A stretch of DNA of 64,000 nucleotides, taken from assembly GCF_029784135.1 (NCBI RefSeq), contig NC_073746.1, positions 68,140,763 to 68,204,762 on the forward strand, given 5' to 3'. The notes under the pieces are model-generated. The model was given only the letters and a program-made list of their open reading frames with translations, searched no databases and was not told where the DNA came from. This DNA comes from Toxorhynchites rutilus septentrionalis. Taxonomy: Eukaryota; Arthropoda; Insecta; Diptera; Culicidae. Shown here piece by piece: positions 34,064 through 45,510 of the stretch. Positions within the stretch are counted from its first letter, which is position 1, and each line of letters begins with the position of its first letter. The position numbers and the translations under genes are program-made.

Positions 34064-34101
34064 AAGGTTCTTTTCAGAACCATCAACATATCCATAAAGA
34101 G
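34064..34101 (+). other. Intact histone 3' stem-loop and downstream element, unit 2
   Basis: CCAAA then GGTTCTTTTCAGAACC (34064-34079) is a perfect consensus stem-loop with its usual 5' flank. AAAGAG at 34096-34101, 17 nt downstream, matches the U7-type element. Confidence 0.8.
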
Positions 34102-34252
34102 TAAACAGTAAACTGATCCATTTTTCAGGTAGATTTTCAGGTTCACGTAGGAGAAGAAAATTAAACAACATATTTAAAATATATCTTTAACAAAAGCTGT
34201 CCCCTTTGTATAGTCCTACGTCACTCCGGTTATGTCCCCGACATTACCCACC

Positions 34253-34325
34253 CGTCTTTTCTTCTTCTTCTTTTTGGTTTTAAGAGGGTTTAAACTTTTC
34301 AGTTCATTCGCCTCTAGCGTCTTTT
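34253..34325 (-). mobile_element. 5'-truncated SINE-like insert
   Basis: CGTCTTTT flanks it (34253-34260, 34318-34325). The insert has the family core GAGGCGAATGAACTG on the - strand, and its tail is GAAGAAGAAG-like. It sits exactly at the hairpin end of the H2A-bearing element. Confidence 0.6.
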
Positions 34326-36452
34326 TTTTCTCTTTTCATTTCTATAAACATACAAAAAATCCTTCATTATCATTGGGACGAAGATGGCAGTTCATTCTTT
34401 CATACACATACACAAACACAATTCGTTAAAAACAACTTCGTTCATTACAGTTTAACCATTTATATTACATTTTTGATATGTGAAATACACTGTCGTTTAA
34501 AATCCACTAATGTGGTTGCTCTATTTATGTGCCTAGGCTAATAAAAATAAGCATCCAACAGTATTTTCCAGTAGAAGATTTTAGCGATTTAAGGATATGT
34601 ATTTGAATTAAATATTATTTTCTATTATTATTATCTAAAAAGATTTATCGTTCAGAGCAATTCCGCCCTAAAAATAATAAACTTTGTCACGGCTCTTTCC
34701 CGATGTTGTTTAATACAGGAATGTTATTTTTATTTTTCATTTTTATATCATCAATTCTGGTTCAATTGCTTTTGAATGAGAGCGTATTTCGTATTCATAA
34801 TTAGTGATCCTTTCGTCAAAAAATTATCAAACATAACAGGGGCAGTCCACATACCACGTGGACATCCCTCCATTTTTAAGAGAGAATAATTGAATTTTCT
34901 ATGTTTTATTCCATATTTTTATTGGTAAAAATGTTAGTTATTACTATTGTTATTATTATTGGTTTGTTGTCATTTTTTATTGTTTACCGAGGTATTTAGG
35001 TATTTAGTTTTTTTGGCCGCTGAAGTCCATATGAAAATATTACTCATGCATCTAATCTCGTACATTTTTATTTAAAACCGACGCACGTTTGCTGAGTTTT
35101 TGGAGTTTCAAACCCATAGATGTATTCAAACAAATTCATCATACCTATCAAAATAAGTTTATTAATGTAGAATATTTTCTCGTCTAAGCATCATTTATAT
35201 TACAAAAAACTTGGTTGGGTAGTGCGTGGAGGCTACAATGAACCTAGTCAAGACAAAACACCTACAATATCATCGTGATTGATGATTTCATTAACCAATA
35301 TTTTTCTGTACAGATTCGTTAATCGTGGAAAATATTCGGTTACCCGGAAAACTCGTGCCGATTTTATGAAAAAATCAATAACATAATTTTATAGACATAC
35401 ATTTCTTATATATGCACCGTTTTGTATGTTTGTGCTATCTGGTGAGCCACAGTTCTTACAGGATCCTGAACAAATGATAATCTAAAAAAGTCAATATCTG
35501 GTAAATACGGAAAGTACCAGCCAAACTACAAAAAATGTTTCCGAATTGTCAATGAGGTTTGGCATTGTTCTGGAGGAATACGACCCCCATCATATTTGAT
35601 AATTCTGGCCTTAAACTTACCTCAGAAGTGTTCAGGTGTCATGTAAAACTGAAACTGAAAGCTGAGATTTAGGGCACTCCAACAGTTTCTTAAACCAACT
35701 AGCAATTGAGATATAGCATTTTCCGAGCAGGGCCCGTAAGATAGGGAATTCCATTTGGGAGAGTAGGAACTCGCAATACATTTTTTTCCAATCCAACCAG
35801 ACACAGTGTATGATTTCTTCGAGGCAAAAACCGATACGTGTTTTAGTTGCGTTTATGAAGTAAGTCGCAAATGGAGATACTATCTGATCAAATGTTTTTG
35901 ATCAGATAGTATGTAACCCATCCATTACAGCGTTTCATGAACCATTATTCACCAGGTTCTAATGAACGGTGGTTTTAGATATCTGTAGTGAATCTGTATT
36001 GCAAAAAATACTTCATTAAAAAAAGAGCATCGCTGCTAGGAACACATCTCCAGAGATATGGCCAACGCCTGAAAGAATGTATTGTTTGCCTTCATTTTCG
36101 CAAAACCTCAATAAATAGAAGCGAAGGAGCGGAAGCTGAATCGAAAACCGCGCATACAAAAATATAGTCGTGCTTTGAACACATTCGACCAAAAAAATTA
36201 GAGGCACAGAGATTAAAGTCGAAATTTTTAAGTAATTTTTGGAACTACGTGAAAAATCAACGCATGAATATAGGATATACATAATTTGAAGCTTTAATTT
36301 TCAACACAAACGCATGAAAACTAAAGTTAATTATTGTTTATTTCCAGGGTACGTATAGCATTTTGTACTTCTGGCACAATTTGCGATGGATTGCTTCTTT
36401 AATTTACTCAAAACCTTTTTTGATTGGCAAAAAAGAATGGCTAAAAGTATTA
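34326..36452. other. AT-rich stretch without genes
   Basis: Contains one terminus of a possible large element (34839-34864) and a perfect hairpin (35877-35912). No ORF of interest. Confidence 0.5.
35877..35912. repeat. Perfect 16-bp-stem hairpin
   Basis: ATACTATCTGATCAAA, loop TGTT, TTTGATCAGATAGTAT: no mismatch. No neighbouring gene explains it. Confidence 0.8.
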
Positions 36453-37751
36453 AAGGGTGTGTCACATCAAATTGCATCACGGAAAAAACGCTGTAGAAAT
36501 TTAATTTTTAGGAATTATATCTTCAGCTTTCGCTTATAATCAGATAAGAGTGTATAGATCACGTTGGCCATGCTTCACTGTCAATTTTTCGTAAATTTGA
36601 AAAAATGTCGTCGAACGAAAAAGAGCGTCGTGAATTAATCCTGTGCACTCATTTCGAGAATCCGGAGTTGTCACATCGGGACATCGGTAAGATGCTGGGA
36701 ATCGTCCAATCCACGGTCAGCAGAGTACTAAAACGATACTTCGAGAACCTAACCATCGACCGGAAGGTGAAGAACGGCAAAAATGGATGCTCCGTCAGTG
36801 AAAAAGATCACAAGCGCGTAGTTAAGCAGTTTAGACGTGATCCGAGAAGTTCGGTCCGGGATGTCGCCAATAAGCTGAATTTGTCAAGTTCATTCGTCCA
36901 GCGGACCAAGCAGCCGGAGGGCCTGCGTACATACAAGGTTCAAAAGGCTCCTAACCGCGACGAAAGGGAAAACAAGGTGGGGAAGACGCGAGCCTGGAAG
37001 CTGTACACCGAAATTCTGACGAAGCCGCGTTGCCTGGTAATGGACGACGAATCCTACGTCAAAGCGGACTTTCGTCAGCTGCCGGGCCTGTTGTTCTTCT
37101 CCGCAGAGGACAAATTCAGCGTTCCGGAGGAGATTCGCAAGCAGAAACTATCCAAGTTTACCAAAAAGTACATGGTGTGGCAAGCGATCTGCTCTTGCGG
37201 AAAGCGGAGCGCCCCCTTCGTGATGACCGCACGTTAAACGGGCAGGTTTACCTTAAGGAGTGCCTACAGAAGCGCCTACTACCACTATTGAAGCAGCACG
37301 AGGGCCCGACCATCTTCTGGCCGGATCTCGCTTCGTGCCACTATTCAAAGGACGTGTTGGAGTGGTACGAAACCAACGGGGTCACCTTCGTGCCAAAGGA
37401 AATGAACCCGCCCAACGCGCCGGAGCTTCGCCCAATAGAGAAATATTGGGCGATTATGGAGCAGGCCCTCCGGAAGAACCCAAAAGTTGTCAAATCGGAG
37501 ACGGACTTCAAGAGAAAATGGATTTCTGTTCAAAAAAAAACTACAACCTGACGTTGTACAGAACCTTATGGACGGGGTAAAGAGGAAGGTGCGAGCATAC
37601 GGGCTTGGGCTCGAAGTATGAATAAAAAGAAAATGCCAAAAGTTGTTTAATAGTTTTTATTTTACTGTCTAAAATTTTCCAAAGGATCGGTCTACTGGGC
37701 GAATTTCTACAGCGTTTTTTTCCGTGATGCAATTTGATGTGACACACCCTT
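36453..37751 (+). mobile_element. ITmD37E transposon, copy 1
   Basis: Ends AAGGGTGTGTCACATCAAAT (36453) and its inverse to 37751, each next to TA (36451-36452, 37752-37753). It is 1299 bp long and encodes a DD37E transposase. It is closely similar to the inverted copy at 57085-59274, so both are recent. Confidence 0.92.
36605..37621 (+). pseudogene. DD37E transposase, frameshifted
   Basis: N-terminal helix-turn-helix regions (SHRDIGKMLGIVQSTVSRVL; SVRDVANKLNLSSSFVQ) precede the catalytic core: VMDDESY (first Asp), FWPDLASCHY (second Asp) and LRPIEKYWA (Glu). There are 37 residues between the second Asp and the Glu, which defines the DD37E group. A 1-bp loss near 37230 (after PFVMT) and an extra A in the run near 37540 break the frame. 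The native stop would be at 37619-37621. Confidence 0.9.
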
Positions 37752-40308
37752 TATTATATTCACAGGGGTTTCGAGGATATACTAAGCTCAAAATGTTGTG
37801 CTAACATGAGAATATTTGCAATATTTGCAAAATTACAGACTACTTTCTAAAACACTATAGCAAAACTGTTTTTGGCACTTTTTAAAAATCGATGCAAAAA
37901 ATTATATAAAATTTCGTTCATTTTCTCATCGAATCAACGAATTAACTTTGCACATAATTTATTGGAATTTTCAAAACTGCAGCGCATTCATCATGCATTA
38001 AATTATTAATCATCGAAGACGATGGAGCACTTTTTCATTCAAACACAAATAACTTTGTATTGAAAGGTTCTACAGGAAAGTTCTAGGAATCCAATGAAAA
38101 CTGGTTGATAAGGTTAACTGGATTTTTTGTTGACTTATTTAGCTAAAAGTCCCGAAAAACCTTGAAATAACAGAAAGAGGATCGGTTTTTATTTGTTCCT
38201 ATATATTTATTCCATACATTCACACACACCAAGATAACAATGTGTCCCTAATATATTCCAAAACTTGAAGCTTTGAAATGTTGAAGTTGAAGATTTTGAA
38301 TGATGTATGTTGGTTTTTCACGGAGTTACAGCATTGCAAAACCCCTTTAAATTTTCAACTTGACACTCTGTTCCTCCAATTTCCTTGTCGAGTGTATAAT
38401 ACAATAGTAACATTCTTCGATAGTCACTTCATCCTGGTTGAATACATGATTCTCTCCTATCAATGGAAACAAATCGGTCGCTCTCAGTTCATATGAATGA
38501 CTTTCAGGATACACATTCCAGGGAAGAAATTCTGCCATGTGAAAAATACGGATATTTGATGCACTCAAGCAGCTCAACCCTTTTTTAAAAAACACAGAAT
38601 ACTGAGTGGGCGAAAAGTTCAATAATTCTTGAAAACACAGCTTGAAAATTTATCGTGTCCACGTGGATATTATCGAAACCCCCTTCTCCCCCACCGTGGA
38701 CAACCGTGGATATTTTCGCGACCCCTACCCCCCCTAAAGTTGTCCACGTGGTATGTGGACAGCCCCACACTTCTTATATGGTCGAAATGTAGCCTTCACT
38801 GAAAAAAGAAACTGGCTGCACTGAACAGCAGTATCAGAACCACACCGTTATACGGATAAAAACCCTTACTCTTAATTTCAATACTAAACTGAAACTATTT
38901 CAACCTCACAAGTAGCTTTCATGTTATAATTTTTTTCAAATAAAAGTCATAAAATAATAATGATCAACGACAAAATTTGTATATATGTATGTATGTGTTA
39001 TATGGTTGTATGTATGTATCCCCGGTAGAACCTCGAAAAATCACCTGTCACCGAGAAAATTTGTATATGTATTCATATATCCATACCACTATGAAACTTT
39101 TAGACATGAATTTCTCCTTTCGCTCTCAGGGTGCACCCGATTTGGTCCGTTCCGAAAAACAGGCGGTCAAAAATATTTTCTCGTCTTACCTTAAATTATG
39201 GAGGTTGGGTGTCTGCGGAAAAGTTGTTCAGAATGATTTGACATTTTTATTCAAACTCTAATTAAGTTACAATTAAAATTAAAAGCAAACTTTGGAGTAC
39301 ACAGCATGCCTCTTTTCGAACTCGGGATATTTTGGAAACATCACTCTTTCTTCCAATTTTAACAGCACTATTTACACCATTTTTTGCTTTTTAATTACAT
39401 TTTTAACTTCATACTTCATTCAGTGTTGATGTTTAGTTACACTATATAAATTTACTATTCGATTTCTGTTTCGAGTTTGCTATCAGAGCTCGGATTTGAG
39501 TTATTTTGCAAACAGTTTCGCTGCAGTTCAAGAAATAAATTAGATTTTATTTCGATCTTTGCTTTCGCATTGGTAGCATACTTGTTCAAGACTTGTTCTC
39601 AATTTGCAGAGACGTCAGCAATCAGGATATTTTCGTAAGTTTGTTTATGGCATCCGATCTTGTGATAATCAGCTCGCGAAAGCTAAGATCGGAAAAAATC
39701 ATTTTTTTTCCATCAATTGTAGATAACAAACTAGAAACAGCAATAGAATGTATATAAACATTAAAACTGGATGAAGTATGAAGTAAAAAGGTCAAAATAT
39801 GGAGTGAATATTACTGTAATATTAAATATTACTTTTAGATAAAGGCTTTGTTTTTTTTTCATTGTGATTTTTTTTAGGTGTTTTCTTATCCCATCTGTTA
39901 ATTTTATTAGGCTTATTTAGCAATTCAGCTTTAACAAAACCTAATTTATTCGTGTACATTTTATCTCCCGCTAATTTGTTTTATTTATTTTTTTGAGGTG
40001 CTGCTGTTGCGAAGCTGTTTATAACTTTTTTAAATTTGTTGATACATGTTTTTTCGTTTTTGAATAATTGATACATTTTAATGTTTGATCGAAAATCAGT
40101 CAAGCGATAATTTTTTTTTAAACGAGTTTCATTAGTCGTAATCAGGATAACATGGGAAATCAAAACCGTGAGAAGCAGGGTTCATGAAAATTGGATTCAA
40201 ACAAGCTTGGTTTTTCCAAACATTGTGTAAACAGCTAAGATCTCTGTTGTCCCGATATCTGGAAAATCACAGAGAGCGAGGTTTGAGCAGAGTTAGAGCG
40301 TTGTTTTT
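37752..40308. other. AT-rich stretch without genes
   Basis: Includes the right terminus at 38741-38766 and a short ATGT-rich simple repeat at 38985-39020. Remaining ORFs are short and without motifs. Confidence 0.5.
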
Positions 40309-41003
40309 GACATTGGACTACGTCTAACCGGAGTACATAGTGGTGAAATGAAAACCTAAACATAGAACATACAGGGAAAAATGAACGATTCCGAATGCTT
40401 ATAACTCGGAAATTTCTTAATAGATCGGAAAGATGTTTGCATCAATCGATAGGAAATATTTTTACGCGTCTATCACAATTAATAAAATATTATTTTCCAT
40501 GAGATAAACAATTGAATTCAAATTCCATAAGATAAGAAATTGAATTGAATACATGCAAGCGAGAGTATTTTTGTTCCCACCAAAATGTGTTTCCCTAACA
40601 CGAACTTCAAAAGCAGTGTGTTTAGGGGAATTCGCTTTGCCAATACGTGCAAGTCGAAGGTATTTTTGTTCCCACCGAAATGTGTTTCCCTAAGATGGAT
40701 TTCAAAACAAAGATGCCTGGGGGAATCCGCATTGCAAATATATGCAAGCTGCGAGTACTTTTGTACTTTTGAATACTTCCTATTGGGATAACGTAACCTA
40801 TTGCATAATCTATTACAATTCATGAATTGGTGTTACATGGCATTTCATCCAATTTTTTACTTACAAAACAAATATGTTGAATTCAGTTGAATTCGATAAC
40901 TGTTTAATTCAATCGAGAATTTGATCAATACAATACAAATGCTTACTAAGATAACGGTAGTCCCACGTCAACCTTGCGGTTTTATCATAGATATAACCTC
41001 CCC
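40309..41003 (-). repeat. Palindrome-ended element, minisatellite subfamily (short)
   Basis: Left end GACATTGGACTACGTC (40309-40324); right end AGTCCCACGTCAACCTTG then TATCATAGATATAACC and a T-run at 41004. The first 200 bp match 31679-31900 and 51743-51960. It contains two units of the 95-bp minisatellite (40580-40770). Confidence 0.8.
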
Positions 41004-41049
41004 TTTTTTGTTGATCCTTTTTCATGAAATTGATTTATATATCTCTACT

Positions 41050-41330
41050 AGGTGACCCGGTAAACACAATAATTTCTATCCAGCAAATCATTAAATCGTA
41101 TAGAGCAATTCCAAATGAAATCGACAAATGAAAAAAACATGTGTATTTTTAATTCGAATGAAAGTTTGTATTCCGTTTGGGTTGGAGGAAATATGAGTTG
41201 TCTACAGCATTTGGGAATTTTTTGACTCAAGTGCAACTTTTAAAAAGGGCGTATCGATTTTAGTAACAGAAATCTTTGAAAATTTATATCTCTTAAACTA
41301 TGTGTCTTACCGAAATAATATCTTATGGCG
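41050..41330 (+). repeat. Dispersed repeat, inverted copy of 47590-47810
   Basis: GGAATTGC-type block near 41106, GAAAGTTTGTATTCCGTTTG and GGGCGTATCGATTTTAGTAA occur here and, reverse-complemented, at 47630-47805. Confidence 0.65.
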
Positions 41331-41645
41331 GGTTTACATTAGGGAGATCTATAGCTATAGATGGATTTATTCACGTGAAATAGGTGTAAACGGGTGAGAA
41401 TAAATATGATACACTTATTCGAGGTATATATAACTTGAATAAATTCAGCATATGTAAACGCTTGTGAATTTCTCACTGGTGAGAAATCACTAAAGTTGGA
41501 TGCAGTTCTACTTCAGGTGAATAAATTCACCGAAGATATGAATATATTCATTATAGAAGTTCATGCTAGTGTAAACGGTTGATGCGATTTCTATAAATCT
41601 CATCATATTTCTTCATATGAATATATCACTAGTCTAAACCCACCC
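41326..41645. mobile_element. Miniature element with GGCGGGTTTA ends
   Basis: GGCGGGTTTACATTAG near 41327 and CTAGTCTAAACCCACCC to 41645 are imperfect inverted repeats, flanked by TTA (41323-41325, 41646-41648). The interior is rich in AATATATTCA/GTGAATAAATTCACC-like palindromes. A TTA duplication would fit Harbinger-type MITEs. Confidence 0.55.
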
Positions 41646-41657
41646 TTAGGAAGAGTA

Positions 41658-42054
41658 CAGGGTAACTTCGATATAACGTACAGTTTACTTTCAAATTTGT
41701 ACGTTGTACCGAATTGACGTTATATCGAAGCATAATAAAGAACTCAGGAACGTAGCTTATATTACTTTATTGTGTTGTTGTTTGAGTAAGATTAATTAAT
41801 AAATTCAACTAGAAGACGAAGCCAAACTTTCTCTTGATGTTTCCCTTCGTACTGTTGATTAATGTTTGAGTCATTCAGAATCCAGAATCACAAAACAGTT
41901 TTACTTCGGGATTGGTTAAAGGTACAAAACAAACTTTAGTATCAAAATACAGATAATTTATTGTTCTTTCAGAAAAAAATATTCCAAAAATTATTCCTTC
42001 GAACTTTGAAAATGTGTACGTTATATCGAGTGACGATATATCGAAGTTCCCCTG
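41658..42054. mobile_element. Pogo-like miniature element, copy 2
   Basis: CAGGGTAACTTCGATATAAC (41658) and TATATCGAAGTTCCCCTG (to 42054) with TA on both sides. The interior matches 27665-28116 in inverse orientation (for example GAAGGGAAACAT against its complement). Confidence 0.75.
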
Positions 42055-42089
42055 TACTTTTTTTTTATTTACAAAAAAAACTTTAACTT

Positions 42090-42366
42090 GCAATATCCTA
42101 AAATATATATTTTAATTTTTTTTTTGTTTTTCCATATAAAATAAAAGTCATGTAGAAAATTTAAAAAATGGGTCCAAGATGGTAAAACTATTTTTGACGA
42201 ACTTTGTGGAACATTGAATTTTTATGAATTTTCGTAACTTCGAATTTTGGTATGTTGACAATAATTTTTAGCCACAAATTATGAATCCTGATGTAATTTA
42301 AAATAATAAAGTTGTTCATCAATCTCCTTCTAATTGCAGCTATTCTCGAGATATTTAAAAAAAAAA
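42090..42366 (+). repeat. Spacer repeat before a palindrome-family element
   Basis: GTCATGTAGAAAATTTAAAA, CCAAGATGGTAAAACTATTT, TTGACGAACTTTG and a closing TCTCGAGATATTTAAAAAAA recur at 43413-43597, also directly before a hairpin end. Confidence 0.65.
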
Positions 42367-43327
42367 TCTAAGGGGTTGTATCTAGGACACGACTGCATAT
42401 TTTCGACGTAGAACTACGAAATTTTAATATGGAATCCACTTGTTTACCACTTCGAATATTATCTTAAAATGCATCGAAATTTTTGTAATAGATTATGTTC
42501 TTCGTTACAAATAAATTTGATGAATCCTTTTACGTTTCATATGATGCCTAGGACCACCAAAATATATGAACGGAAAAATTGTCAAACGATCATTGTATTT
42601 TACATTTTCCTCTGAAATTATTGCACATCTAATGCTTACGTAGTTCTCGAACCGCGAAAGTTCATTGACTTCTAGTATCTGAAATGACGATTTTGCCAGG
42701 CTTCTCAGTACAAAGCGAGTACAAAAGTACTCAACACCAAAAATTACCCCCGACTTGCATGTTTTTGCAAAGCGAATTCCCCCAGGCACATTGATTTTCA
42801 AGTCCGTGTTAGGGAAATACAGCTCGGTGGGAACAAAAATACCCCCGATTTGCATGTATATTTGCAAAGCGGATTTCCACAGGTACACAGGTACAAAACT
42901 TGGCAGTTATTTAAATGTTGTTTGACAGTTATTTAATTGTTCATCTCATGAAAAATAACATTTTATTAATTGTGATAGACGCACAGAAATATTTCCTATT
43001 ACTTGATGCAAACATCTTTCCGATCTGTTAAGAAATGTTCGAGTTATAAGCATTCGAAATACGGGTAGGGTTAGCACACAAATCGGCGGAACCAAATGTA
43101 TGGGAAAAAGGAAATTCTTCCAGTTTTCATAAATTAAACCGTTTAGAGATTAGCGAATTATAATGTATAGCATATCAAACAAATCTTAGAGAATTTCTGA
43201 TTGGATTGGTATGCAAATCATTAGAATTCATTCACAGTGAAAATAGTTATTAACGTTATCTTTATTTCATAAAAAAGTGACCTGTTTTCTGATTTGACAC
43301 CCTTCCTGAAAGACGTAGATCTACGTC
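42367..43327 (+). repeat. Palindrome-ended mosaic element
   Basis: The hairpin end GGTTGTATC..GACACGACTGC (42375-42396) follows an A-run; the end palindrome is GACGTAGATCTACGTC (43312-43327). The middle contains antisense minisatellite units (42715-42890) and about 130 bp of the 31679-type end in inverse orientation (42935-43065); the last 260 bp are of the 1.6-kb subfamily. Three subfamilies are combined. Confidence 0.7.
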
Positions 43328-43597
43328 AAAACATTTCTAATTTATTGTCCTTTTCAATTTCATTTTTTTATTTGTTATATGCATTTCTTTTAAAATATTA
43401 ATATAAAATAGAAGTCATGTAGAAAATTCGAAAACGTAGTCCAAGATGGTAAAATTATTCTTGACGAACTTTGCGGAACATCGAATTTTCATAAATTTTC
43501 AAAGCATGGAATATTGTTGTATGTTAACAATCATTTTTAGGCACAGCCCTTCATCAATCTTTTTCTAAATGCAGCCATACTCGAGATGTTTGAAAAA
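43328..43597 (+). repeat. Spacer repeat between two elements
   Basis: Starts AAAACATTTCTAATTTATTG (as at 46839) and ends in an A-run before the next hairpin end; the middle matches 42130-42360. Confidence 0.6.
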
Positions 43598-44477
43598 AGT
43601 CACAGGGGTCCGAGACACTACCGCACAGTTGACGTAGGATTCCGTTAGGCTATCTGTTGATTTTTGATATGTTTGAAGAATTATATCGTAAAATTCTTTG
43701 ATAATGATTTGGTGGTCTCTTGAAAAGGGCCGTTCCAATCCAGTTCTCTTTGCTTTCGCTGCGCTTCGATCTAAGATTGGACCCCACCAGTGGTAATCCA
43801 ACTTGGATATCGTCATGTGGTTTTTTTCAGTTCGTTTCTCGCGTTATTCGTATCGTATGTTTTTCTTTCCGCGTCATAAATTGGACGCTTCGCGTAGTGT
43901 GTGATGAGCAAGAAGAAGAGGAAGGCAGGCTCGAGCTCTGCAAAAAAAAAACAAACGCATTGCCAGGAGCAATGAAATTTCGAGGCAAGCGTCATCTAAT
44001 GATGCACGCGATGTTGCTGCAGTAAAAAGCGCTCGCACTGAACCGAGCCTTCGCGAGTGTGACACCGCATCAAACAACAGCGAAGTAGGCGATTTCGGCG
44101 CGTCGGTCGAAAAAGTAAGTAAGCAACCAAAATCAAAAAAAAAAAAGCTCCCCCCGCTGGTGGTAAAGGTGGTCTCTCTTGACAAACTCATCGGCGAATT
44201 CGCATCGATAGGTGTTACAGCAGAGTACAAGCTGTGTGGCACAATTTAGTCTTTTTCCAAGCAGTTAACATTGTTTGTTTTCCGTCATCATAAGGGCTTC
44301 GTAGGTGCCTTTGAGAATGCATCATTGCATTAAACTGACGTTATAGCGAAGCAGACGTTAAGGTGCGCCAAAACATTATAGAATAATATCCGAAGGTATA
44401 AACAAGTGACTTATATAAAATATCAGCGTAGTTCTACGTCAACAATGCGGTCGTATCTTGGACACAACCTCCTATAA
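43598..44477. repeat. Chimeric element with two outward hairpin ends
   Basis: The left end GTCACAGGGGTCCGAGACAC then CCGCACAGTTGACGTAGGAT; the right end, inverted, GTAGTTCTACGTCAACAATG then CGGTCGTATC..GACACAACC and a T-run. Both are the hairpin type, so it lacks the end palindrome. It encloses a LINE ORF1 fragment. Confidence 0.65.
43904..44250 (+). pseudogene. Jockey-type LINE ORF1 fragment
   Basis: ATG at 43904 gives MSKKKRKAGSSSAKKK. After stops, a later frame gives KLPPLVVKVVSLDKLIGEF followed by ASIGVTAEYKLCGT, like the PPLVVK...L/I...Y region at the ORF1 core of Jockey-group LINEs. No zinc knuckles are present; the fragment ends at the repeat junction near 44250. Assignment is from motif resemblance only. 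Confidence 0.5.
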
Positions 44478-44519
44478 TTTTTTATATCCAAAATATATAT
44501 TTTATGAAGGCTCATATGG

Positions 44520-45410
44520 CGTCAGCCTAACGGGGCCGGGAGTTCAATATTTTGACAATGTTTGCTTACAACTATGTTAGTAATATGTAACCGATTACTC
44601 GCGGCTGACTCGAGGTTAGTATTACAAGTGTTCTCATAATTGGTATGTCGCAGTCTTCGATGCTCTGTACGTGTGCCCGACACGGGATACTTCCTATTGG
44701 GATGCAGACCATTAATCAGCAACGCCCCCCTAGTCTGTACCCCATATCTAGCGTGGTGCGTCTTTCTCGACTCGAGGAATCCAGGATAGAATGGTCACTA
44801 GCCGGCGCAATCATCAGCTCGTGTAGAGTTGTCATGAGCGGTACAACCTTTGGCTCTTGTTGAATGATCAGTGGACTGCACAACCTTCGGTCCGTGCATC
44901 TGTAAAGAGTGTGTGTATGTATTGCCGCGACTAAGTAAAAGTTTATCGATCGGATAGGAGGGATATGAAACGGGGACACAACGAAGGAAACATCATTAAA
45001 CGTTGACATCGGCGTTTCTGAGGAACAGGTATAGATGAAGCAGAAGATCAGGATCACGGCTACCTAAGATATCCCGGACGGGGATATCCGATTGTCTGCC
45101 TTGTGCTCTTAGTGCTCTAGAGAGCTGAGAGCGAGCAGCATGGAACCGGATACACGACCAGACAACATGCTCGATCTCGTGGTAGCCATCGCCACAATCA
45201 CAAAGATTGTTTGCTGCGAGCCCAATGCGATAGAGATGCGCGTTTAGGTTGTAGTGATTGGACATAAGCCGAGATATCACGCGAATGAAATCACGACCTA
45301 CATTCAATCCCTTGAACCATGCACTCGTCGAGACCTTAGGGATAATCGTGTGTAACCAACGACCGAACTCATCACCACTCCACATGCGTTGCCAACTTAC
45401 GAGCGTATAC
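44520..45410 (-). pseudogene. 3' end of an I/LOA-type LINE
   Basis: The frame 45385-44996 (129 codons) reads ISRLMSNHYNLNAHLYRIGL, LCDCGDGYHEIEHVVWSC and DILGSRDPDLLLHLYLFLR. This is the cysteine-rich C-terminal domain after RNase H in I/LOA/R1-side LINEs. About 450 bp of probable 3' UTR follow on the - strand. Everything upstream is missing, a strong 5' truncation. Confidence 0.7.
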
Positions 45411-45510
45411 TGACGAGGAATGTGGAAAAATTCATTATATCTTGGTTGAGTTCATTCATCTTGGTTGAGATTTTTGAATTGTTCGATAGTTAGTTTCATG
45501 ACATATATTA

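Larger units (their letters stand above)
31679..34252 (-). repeat. Large palindrome-ended element carrying histone H2A units
   Basis: The left end GACGTAGGACTACGTC (31679-31694, T-run before it) is followed by about 200 bp shared with 40309-40540 and 51743-51960. The right end has TAGTCCTACGTCACTCC and a GGTTATGTC..GACATTACC hairpin (34228-34248). The 2.1-kb interior holds two decayed H2A transcription units on the + strand, an extra stem-loop on the - strand, and a duplicated block (33185-33312 and 33930-34043). Confidence 0.75.
34839..38766. mobile_element. Possible non-autonomous element with 26-bp TIRs
   Basis: GGGGCAGTCCACATACCACG (34839) and its inverted match ending at 38766 agree in 25 of 26 positions, with ACA on both outer flanks. 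Sub-terminal CGTGGATATT motifs occur near 38666 and 38706. About 2.6 kb remains if the nested DD37E element is removed; no transposase remains. Superfamily not assigned. Confidence 0.5.

Noticed and set aside
38977..39261. 94-codon frame as a gene
   Set aside because: It begins in an ATGT simple repeat (MYICMYVLYGCMYV) and has no domain.
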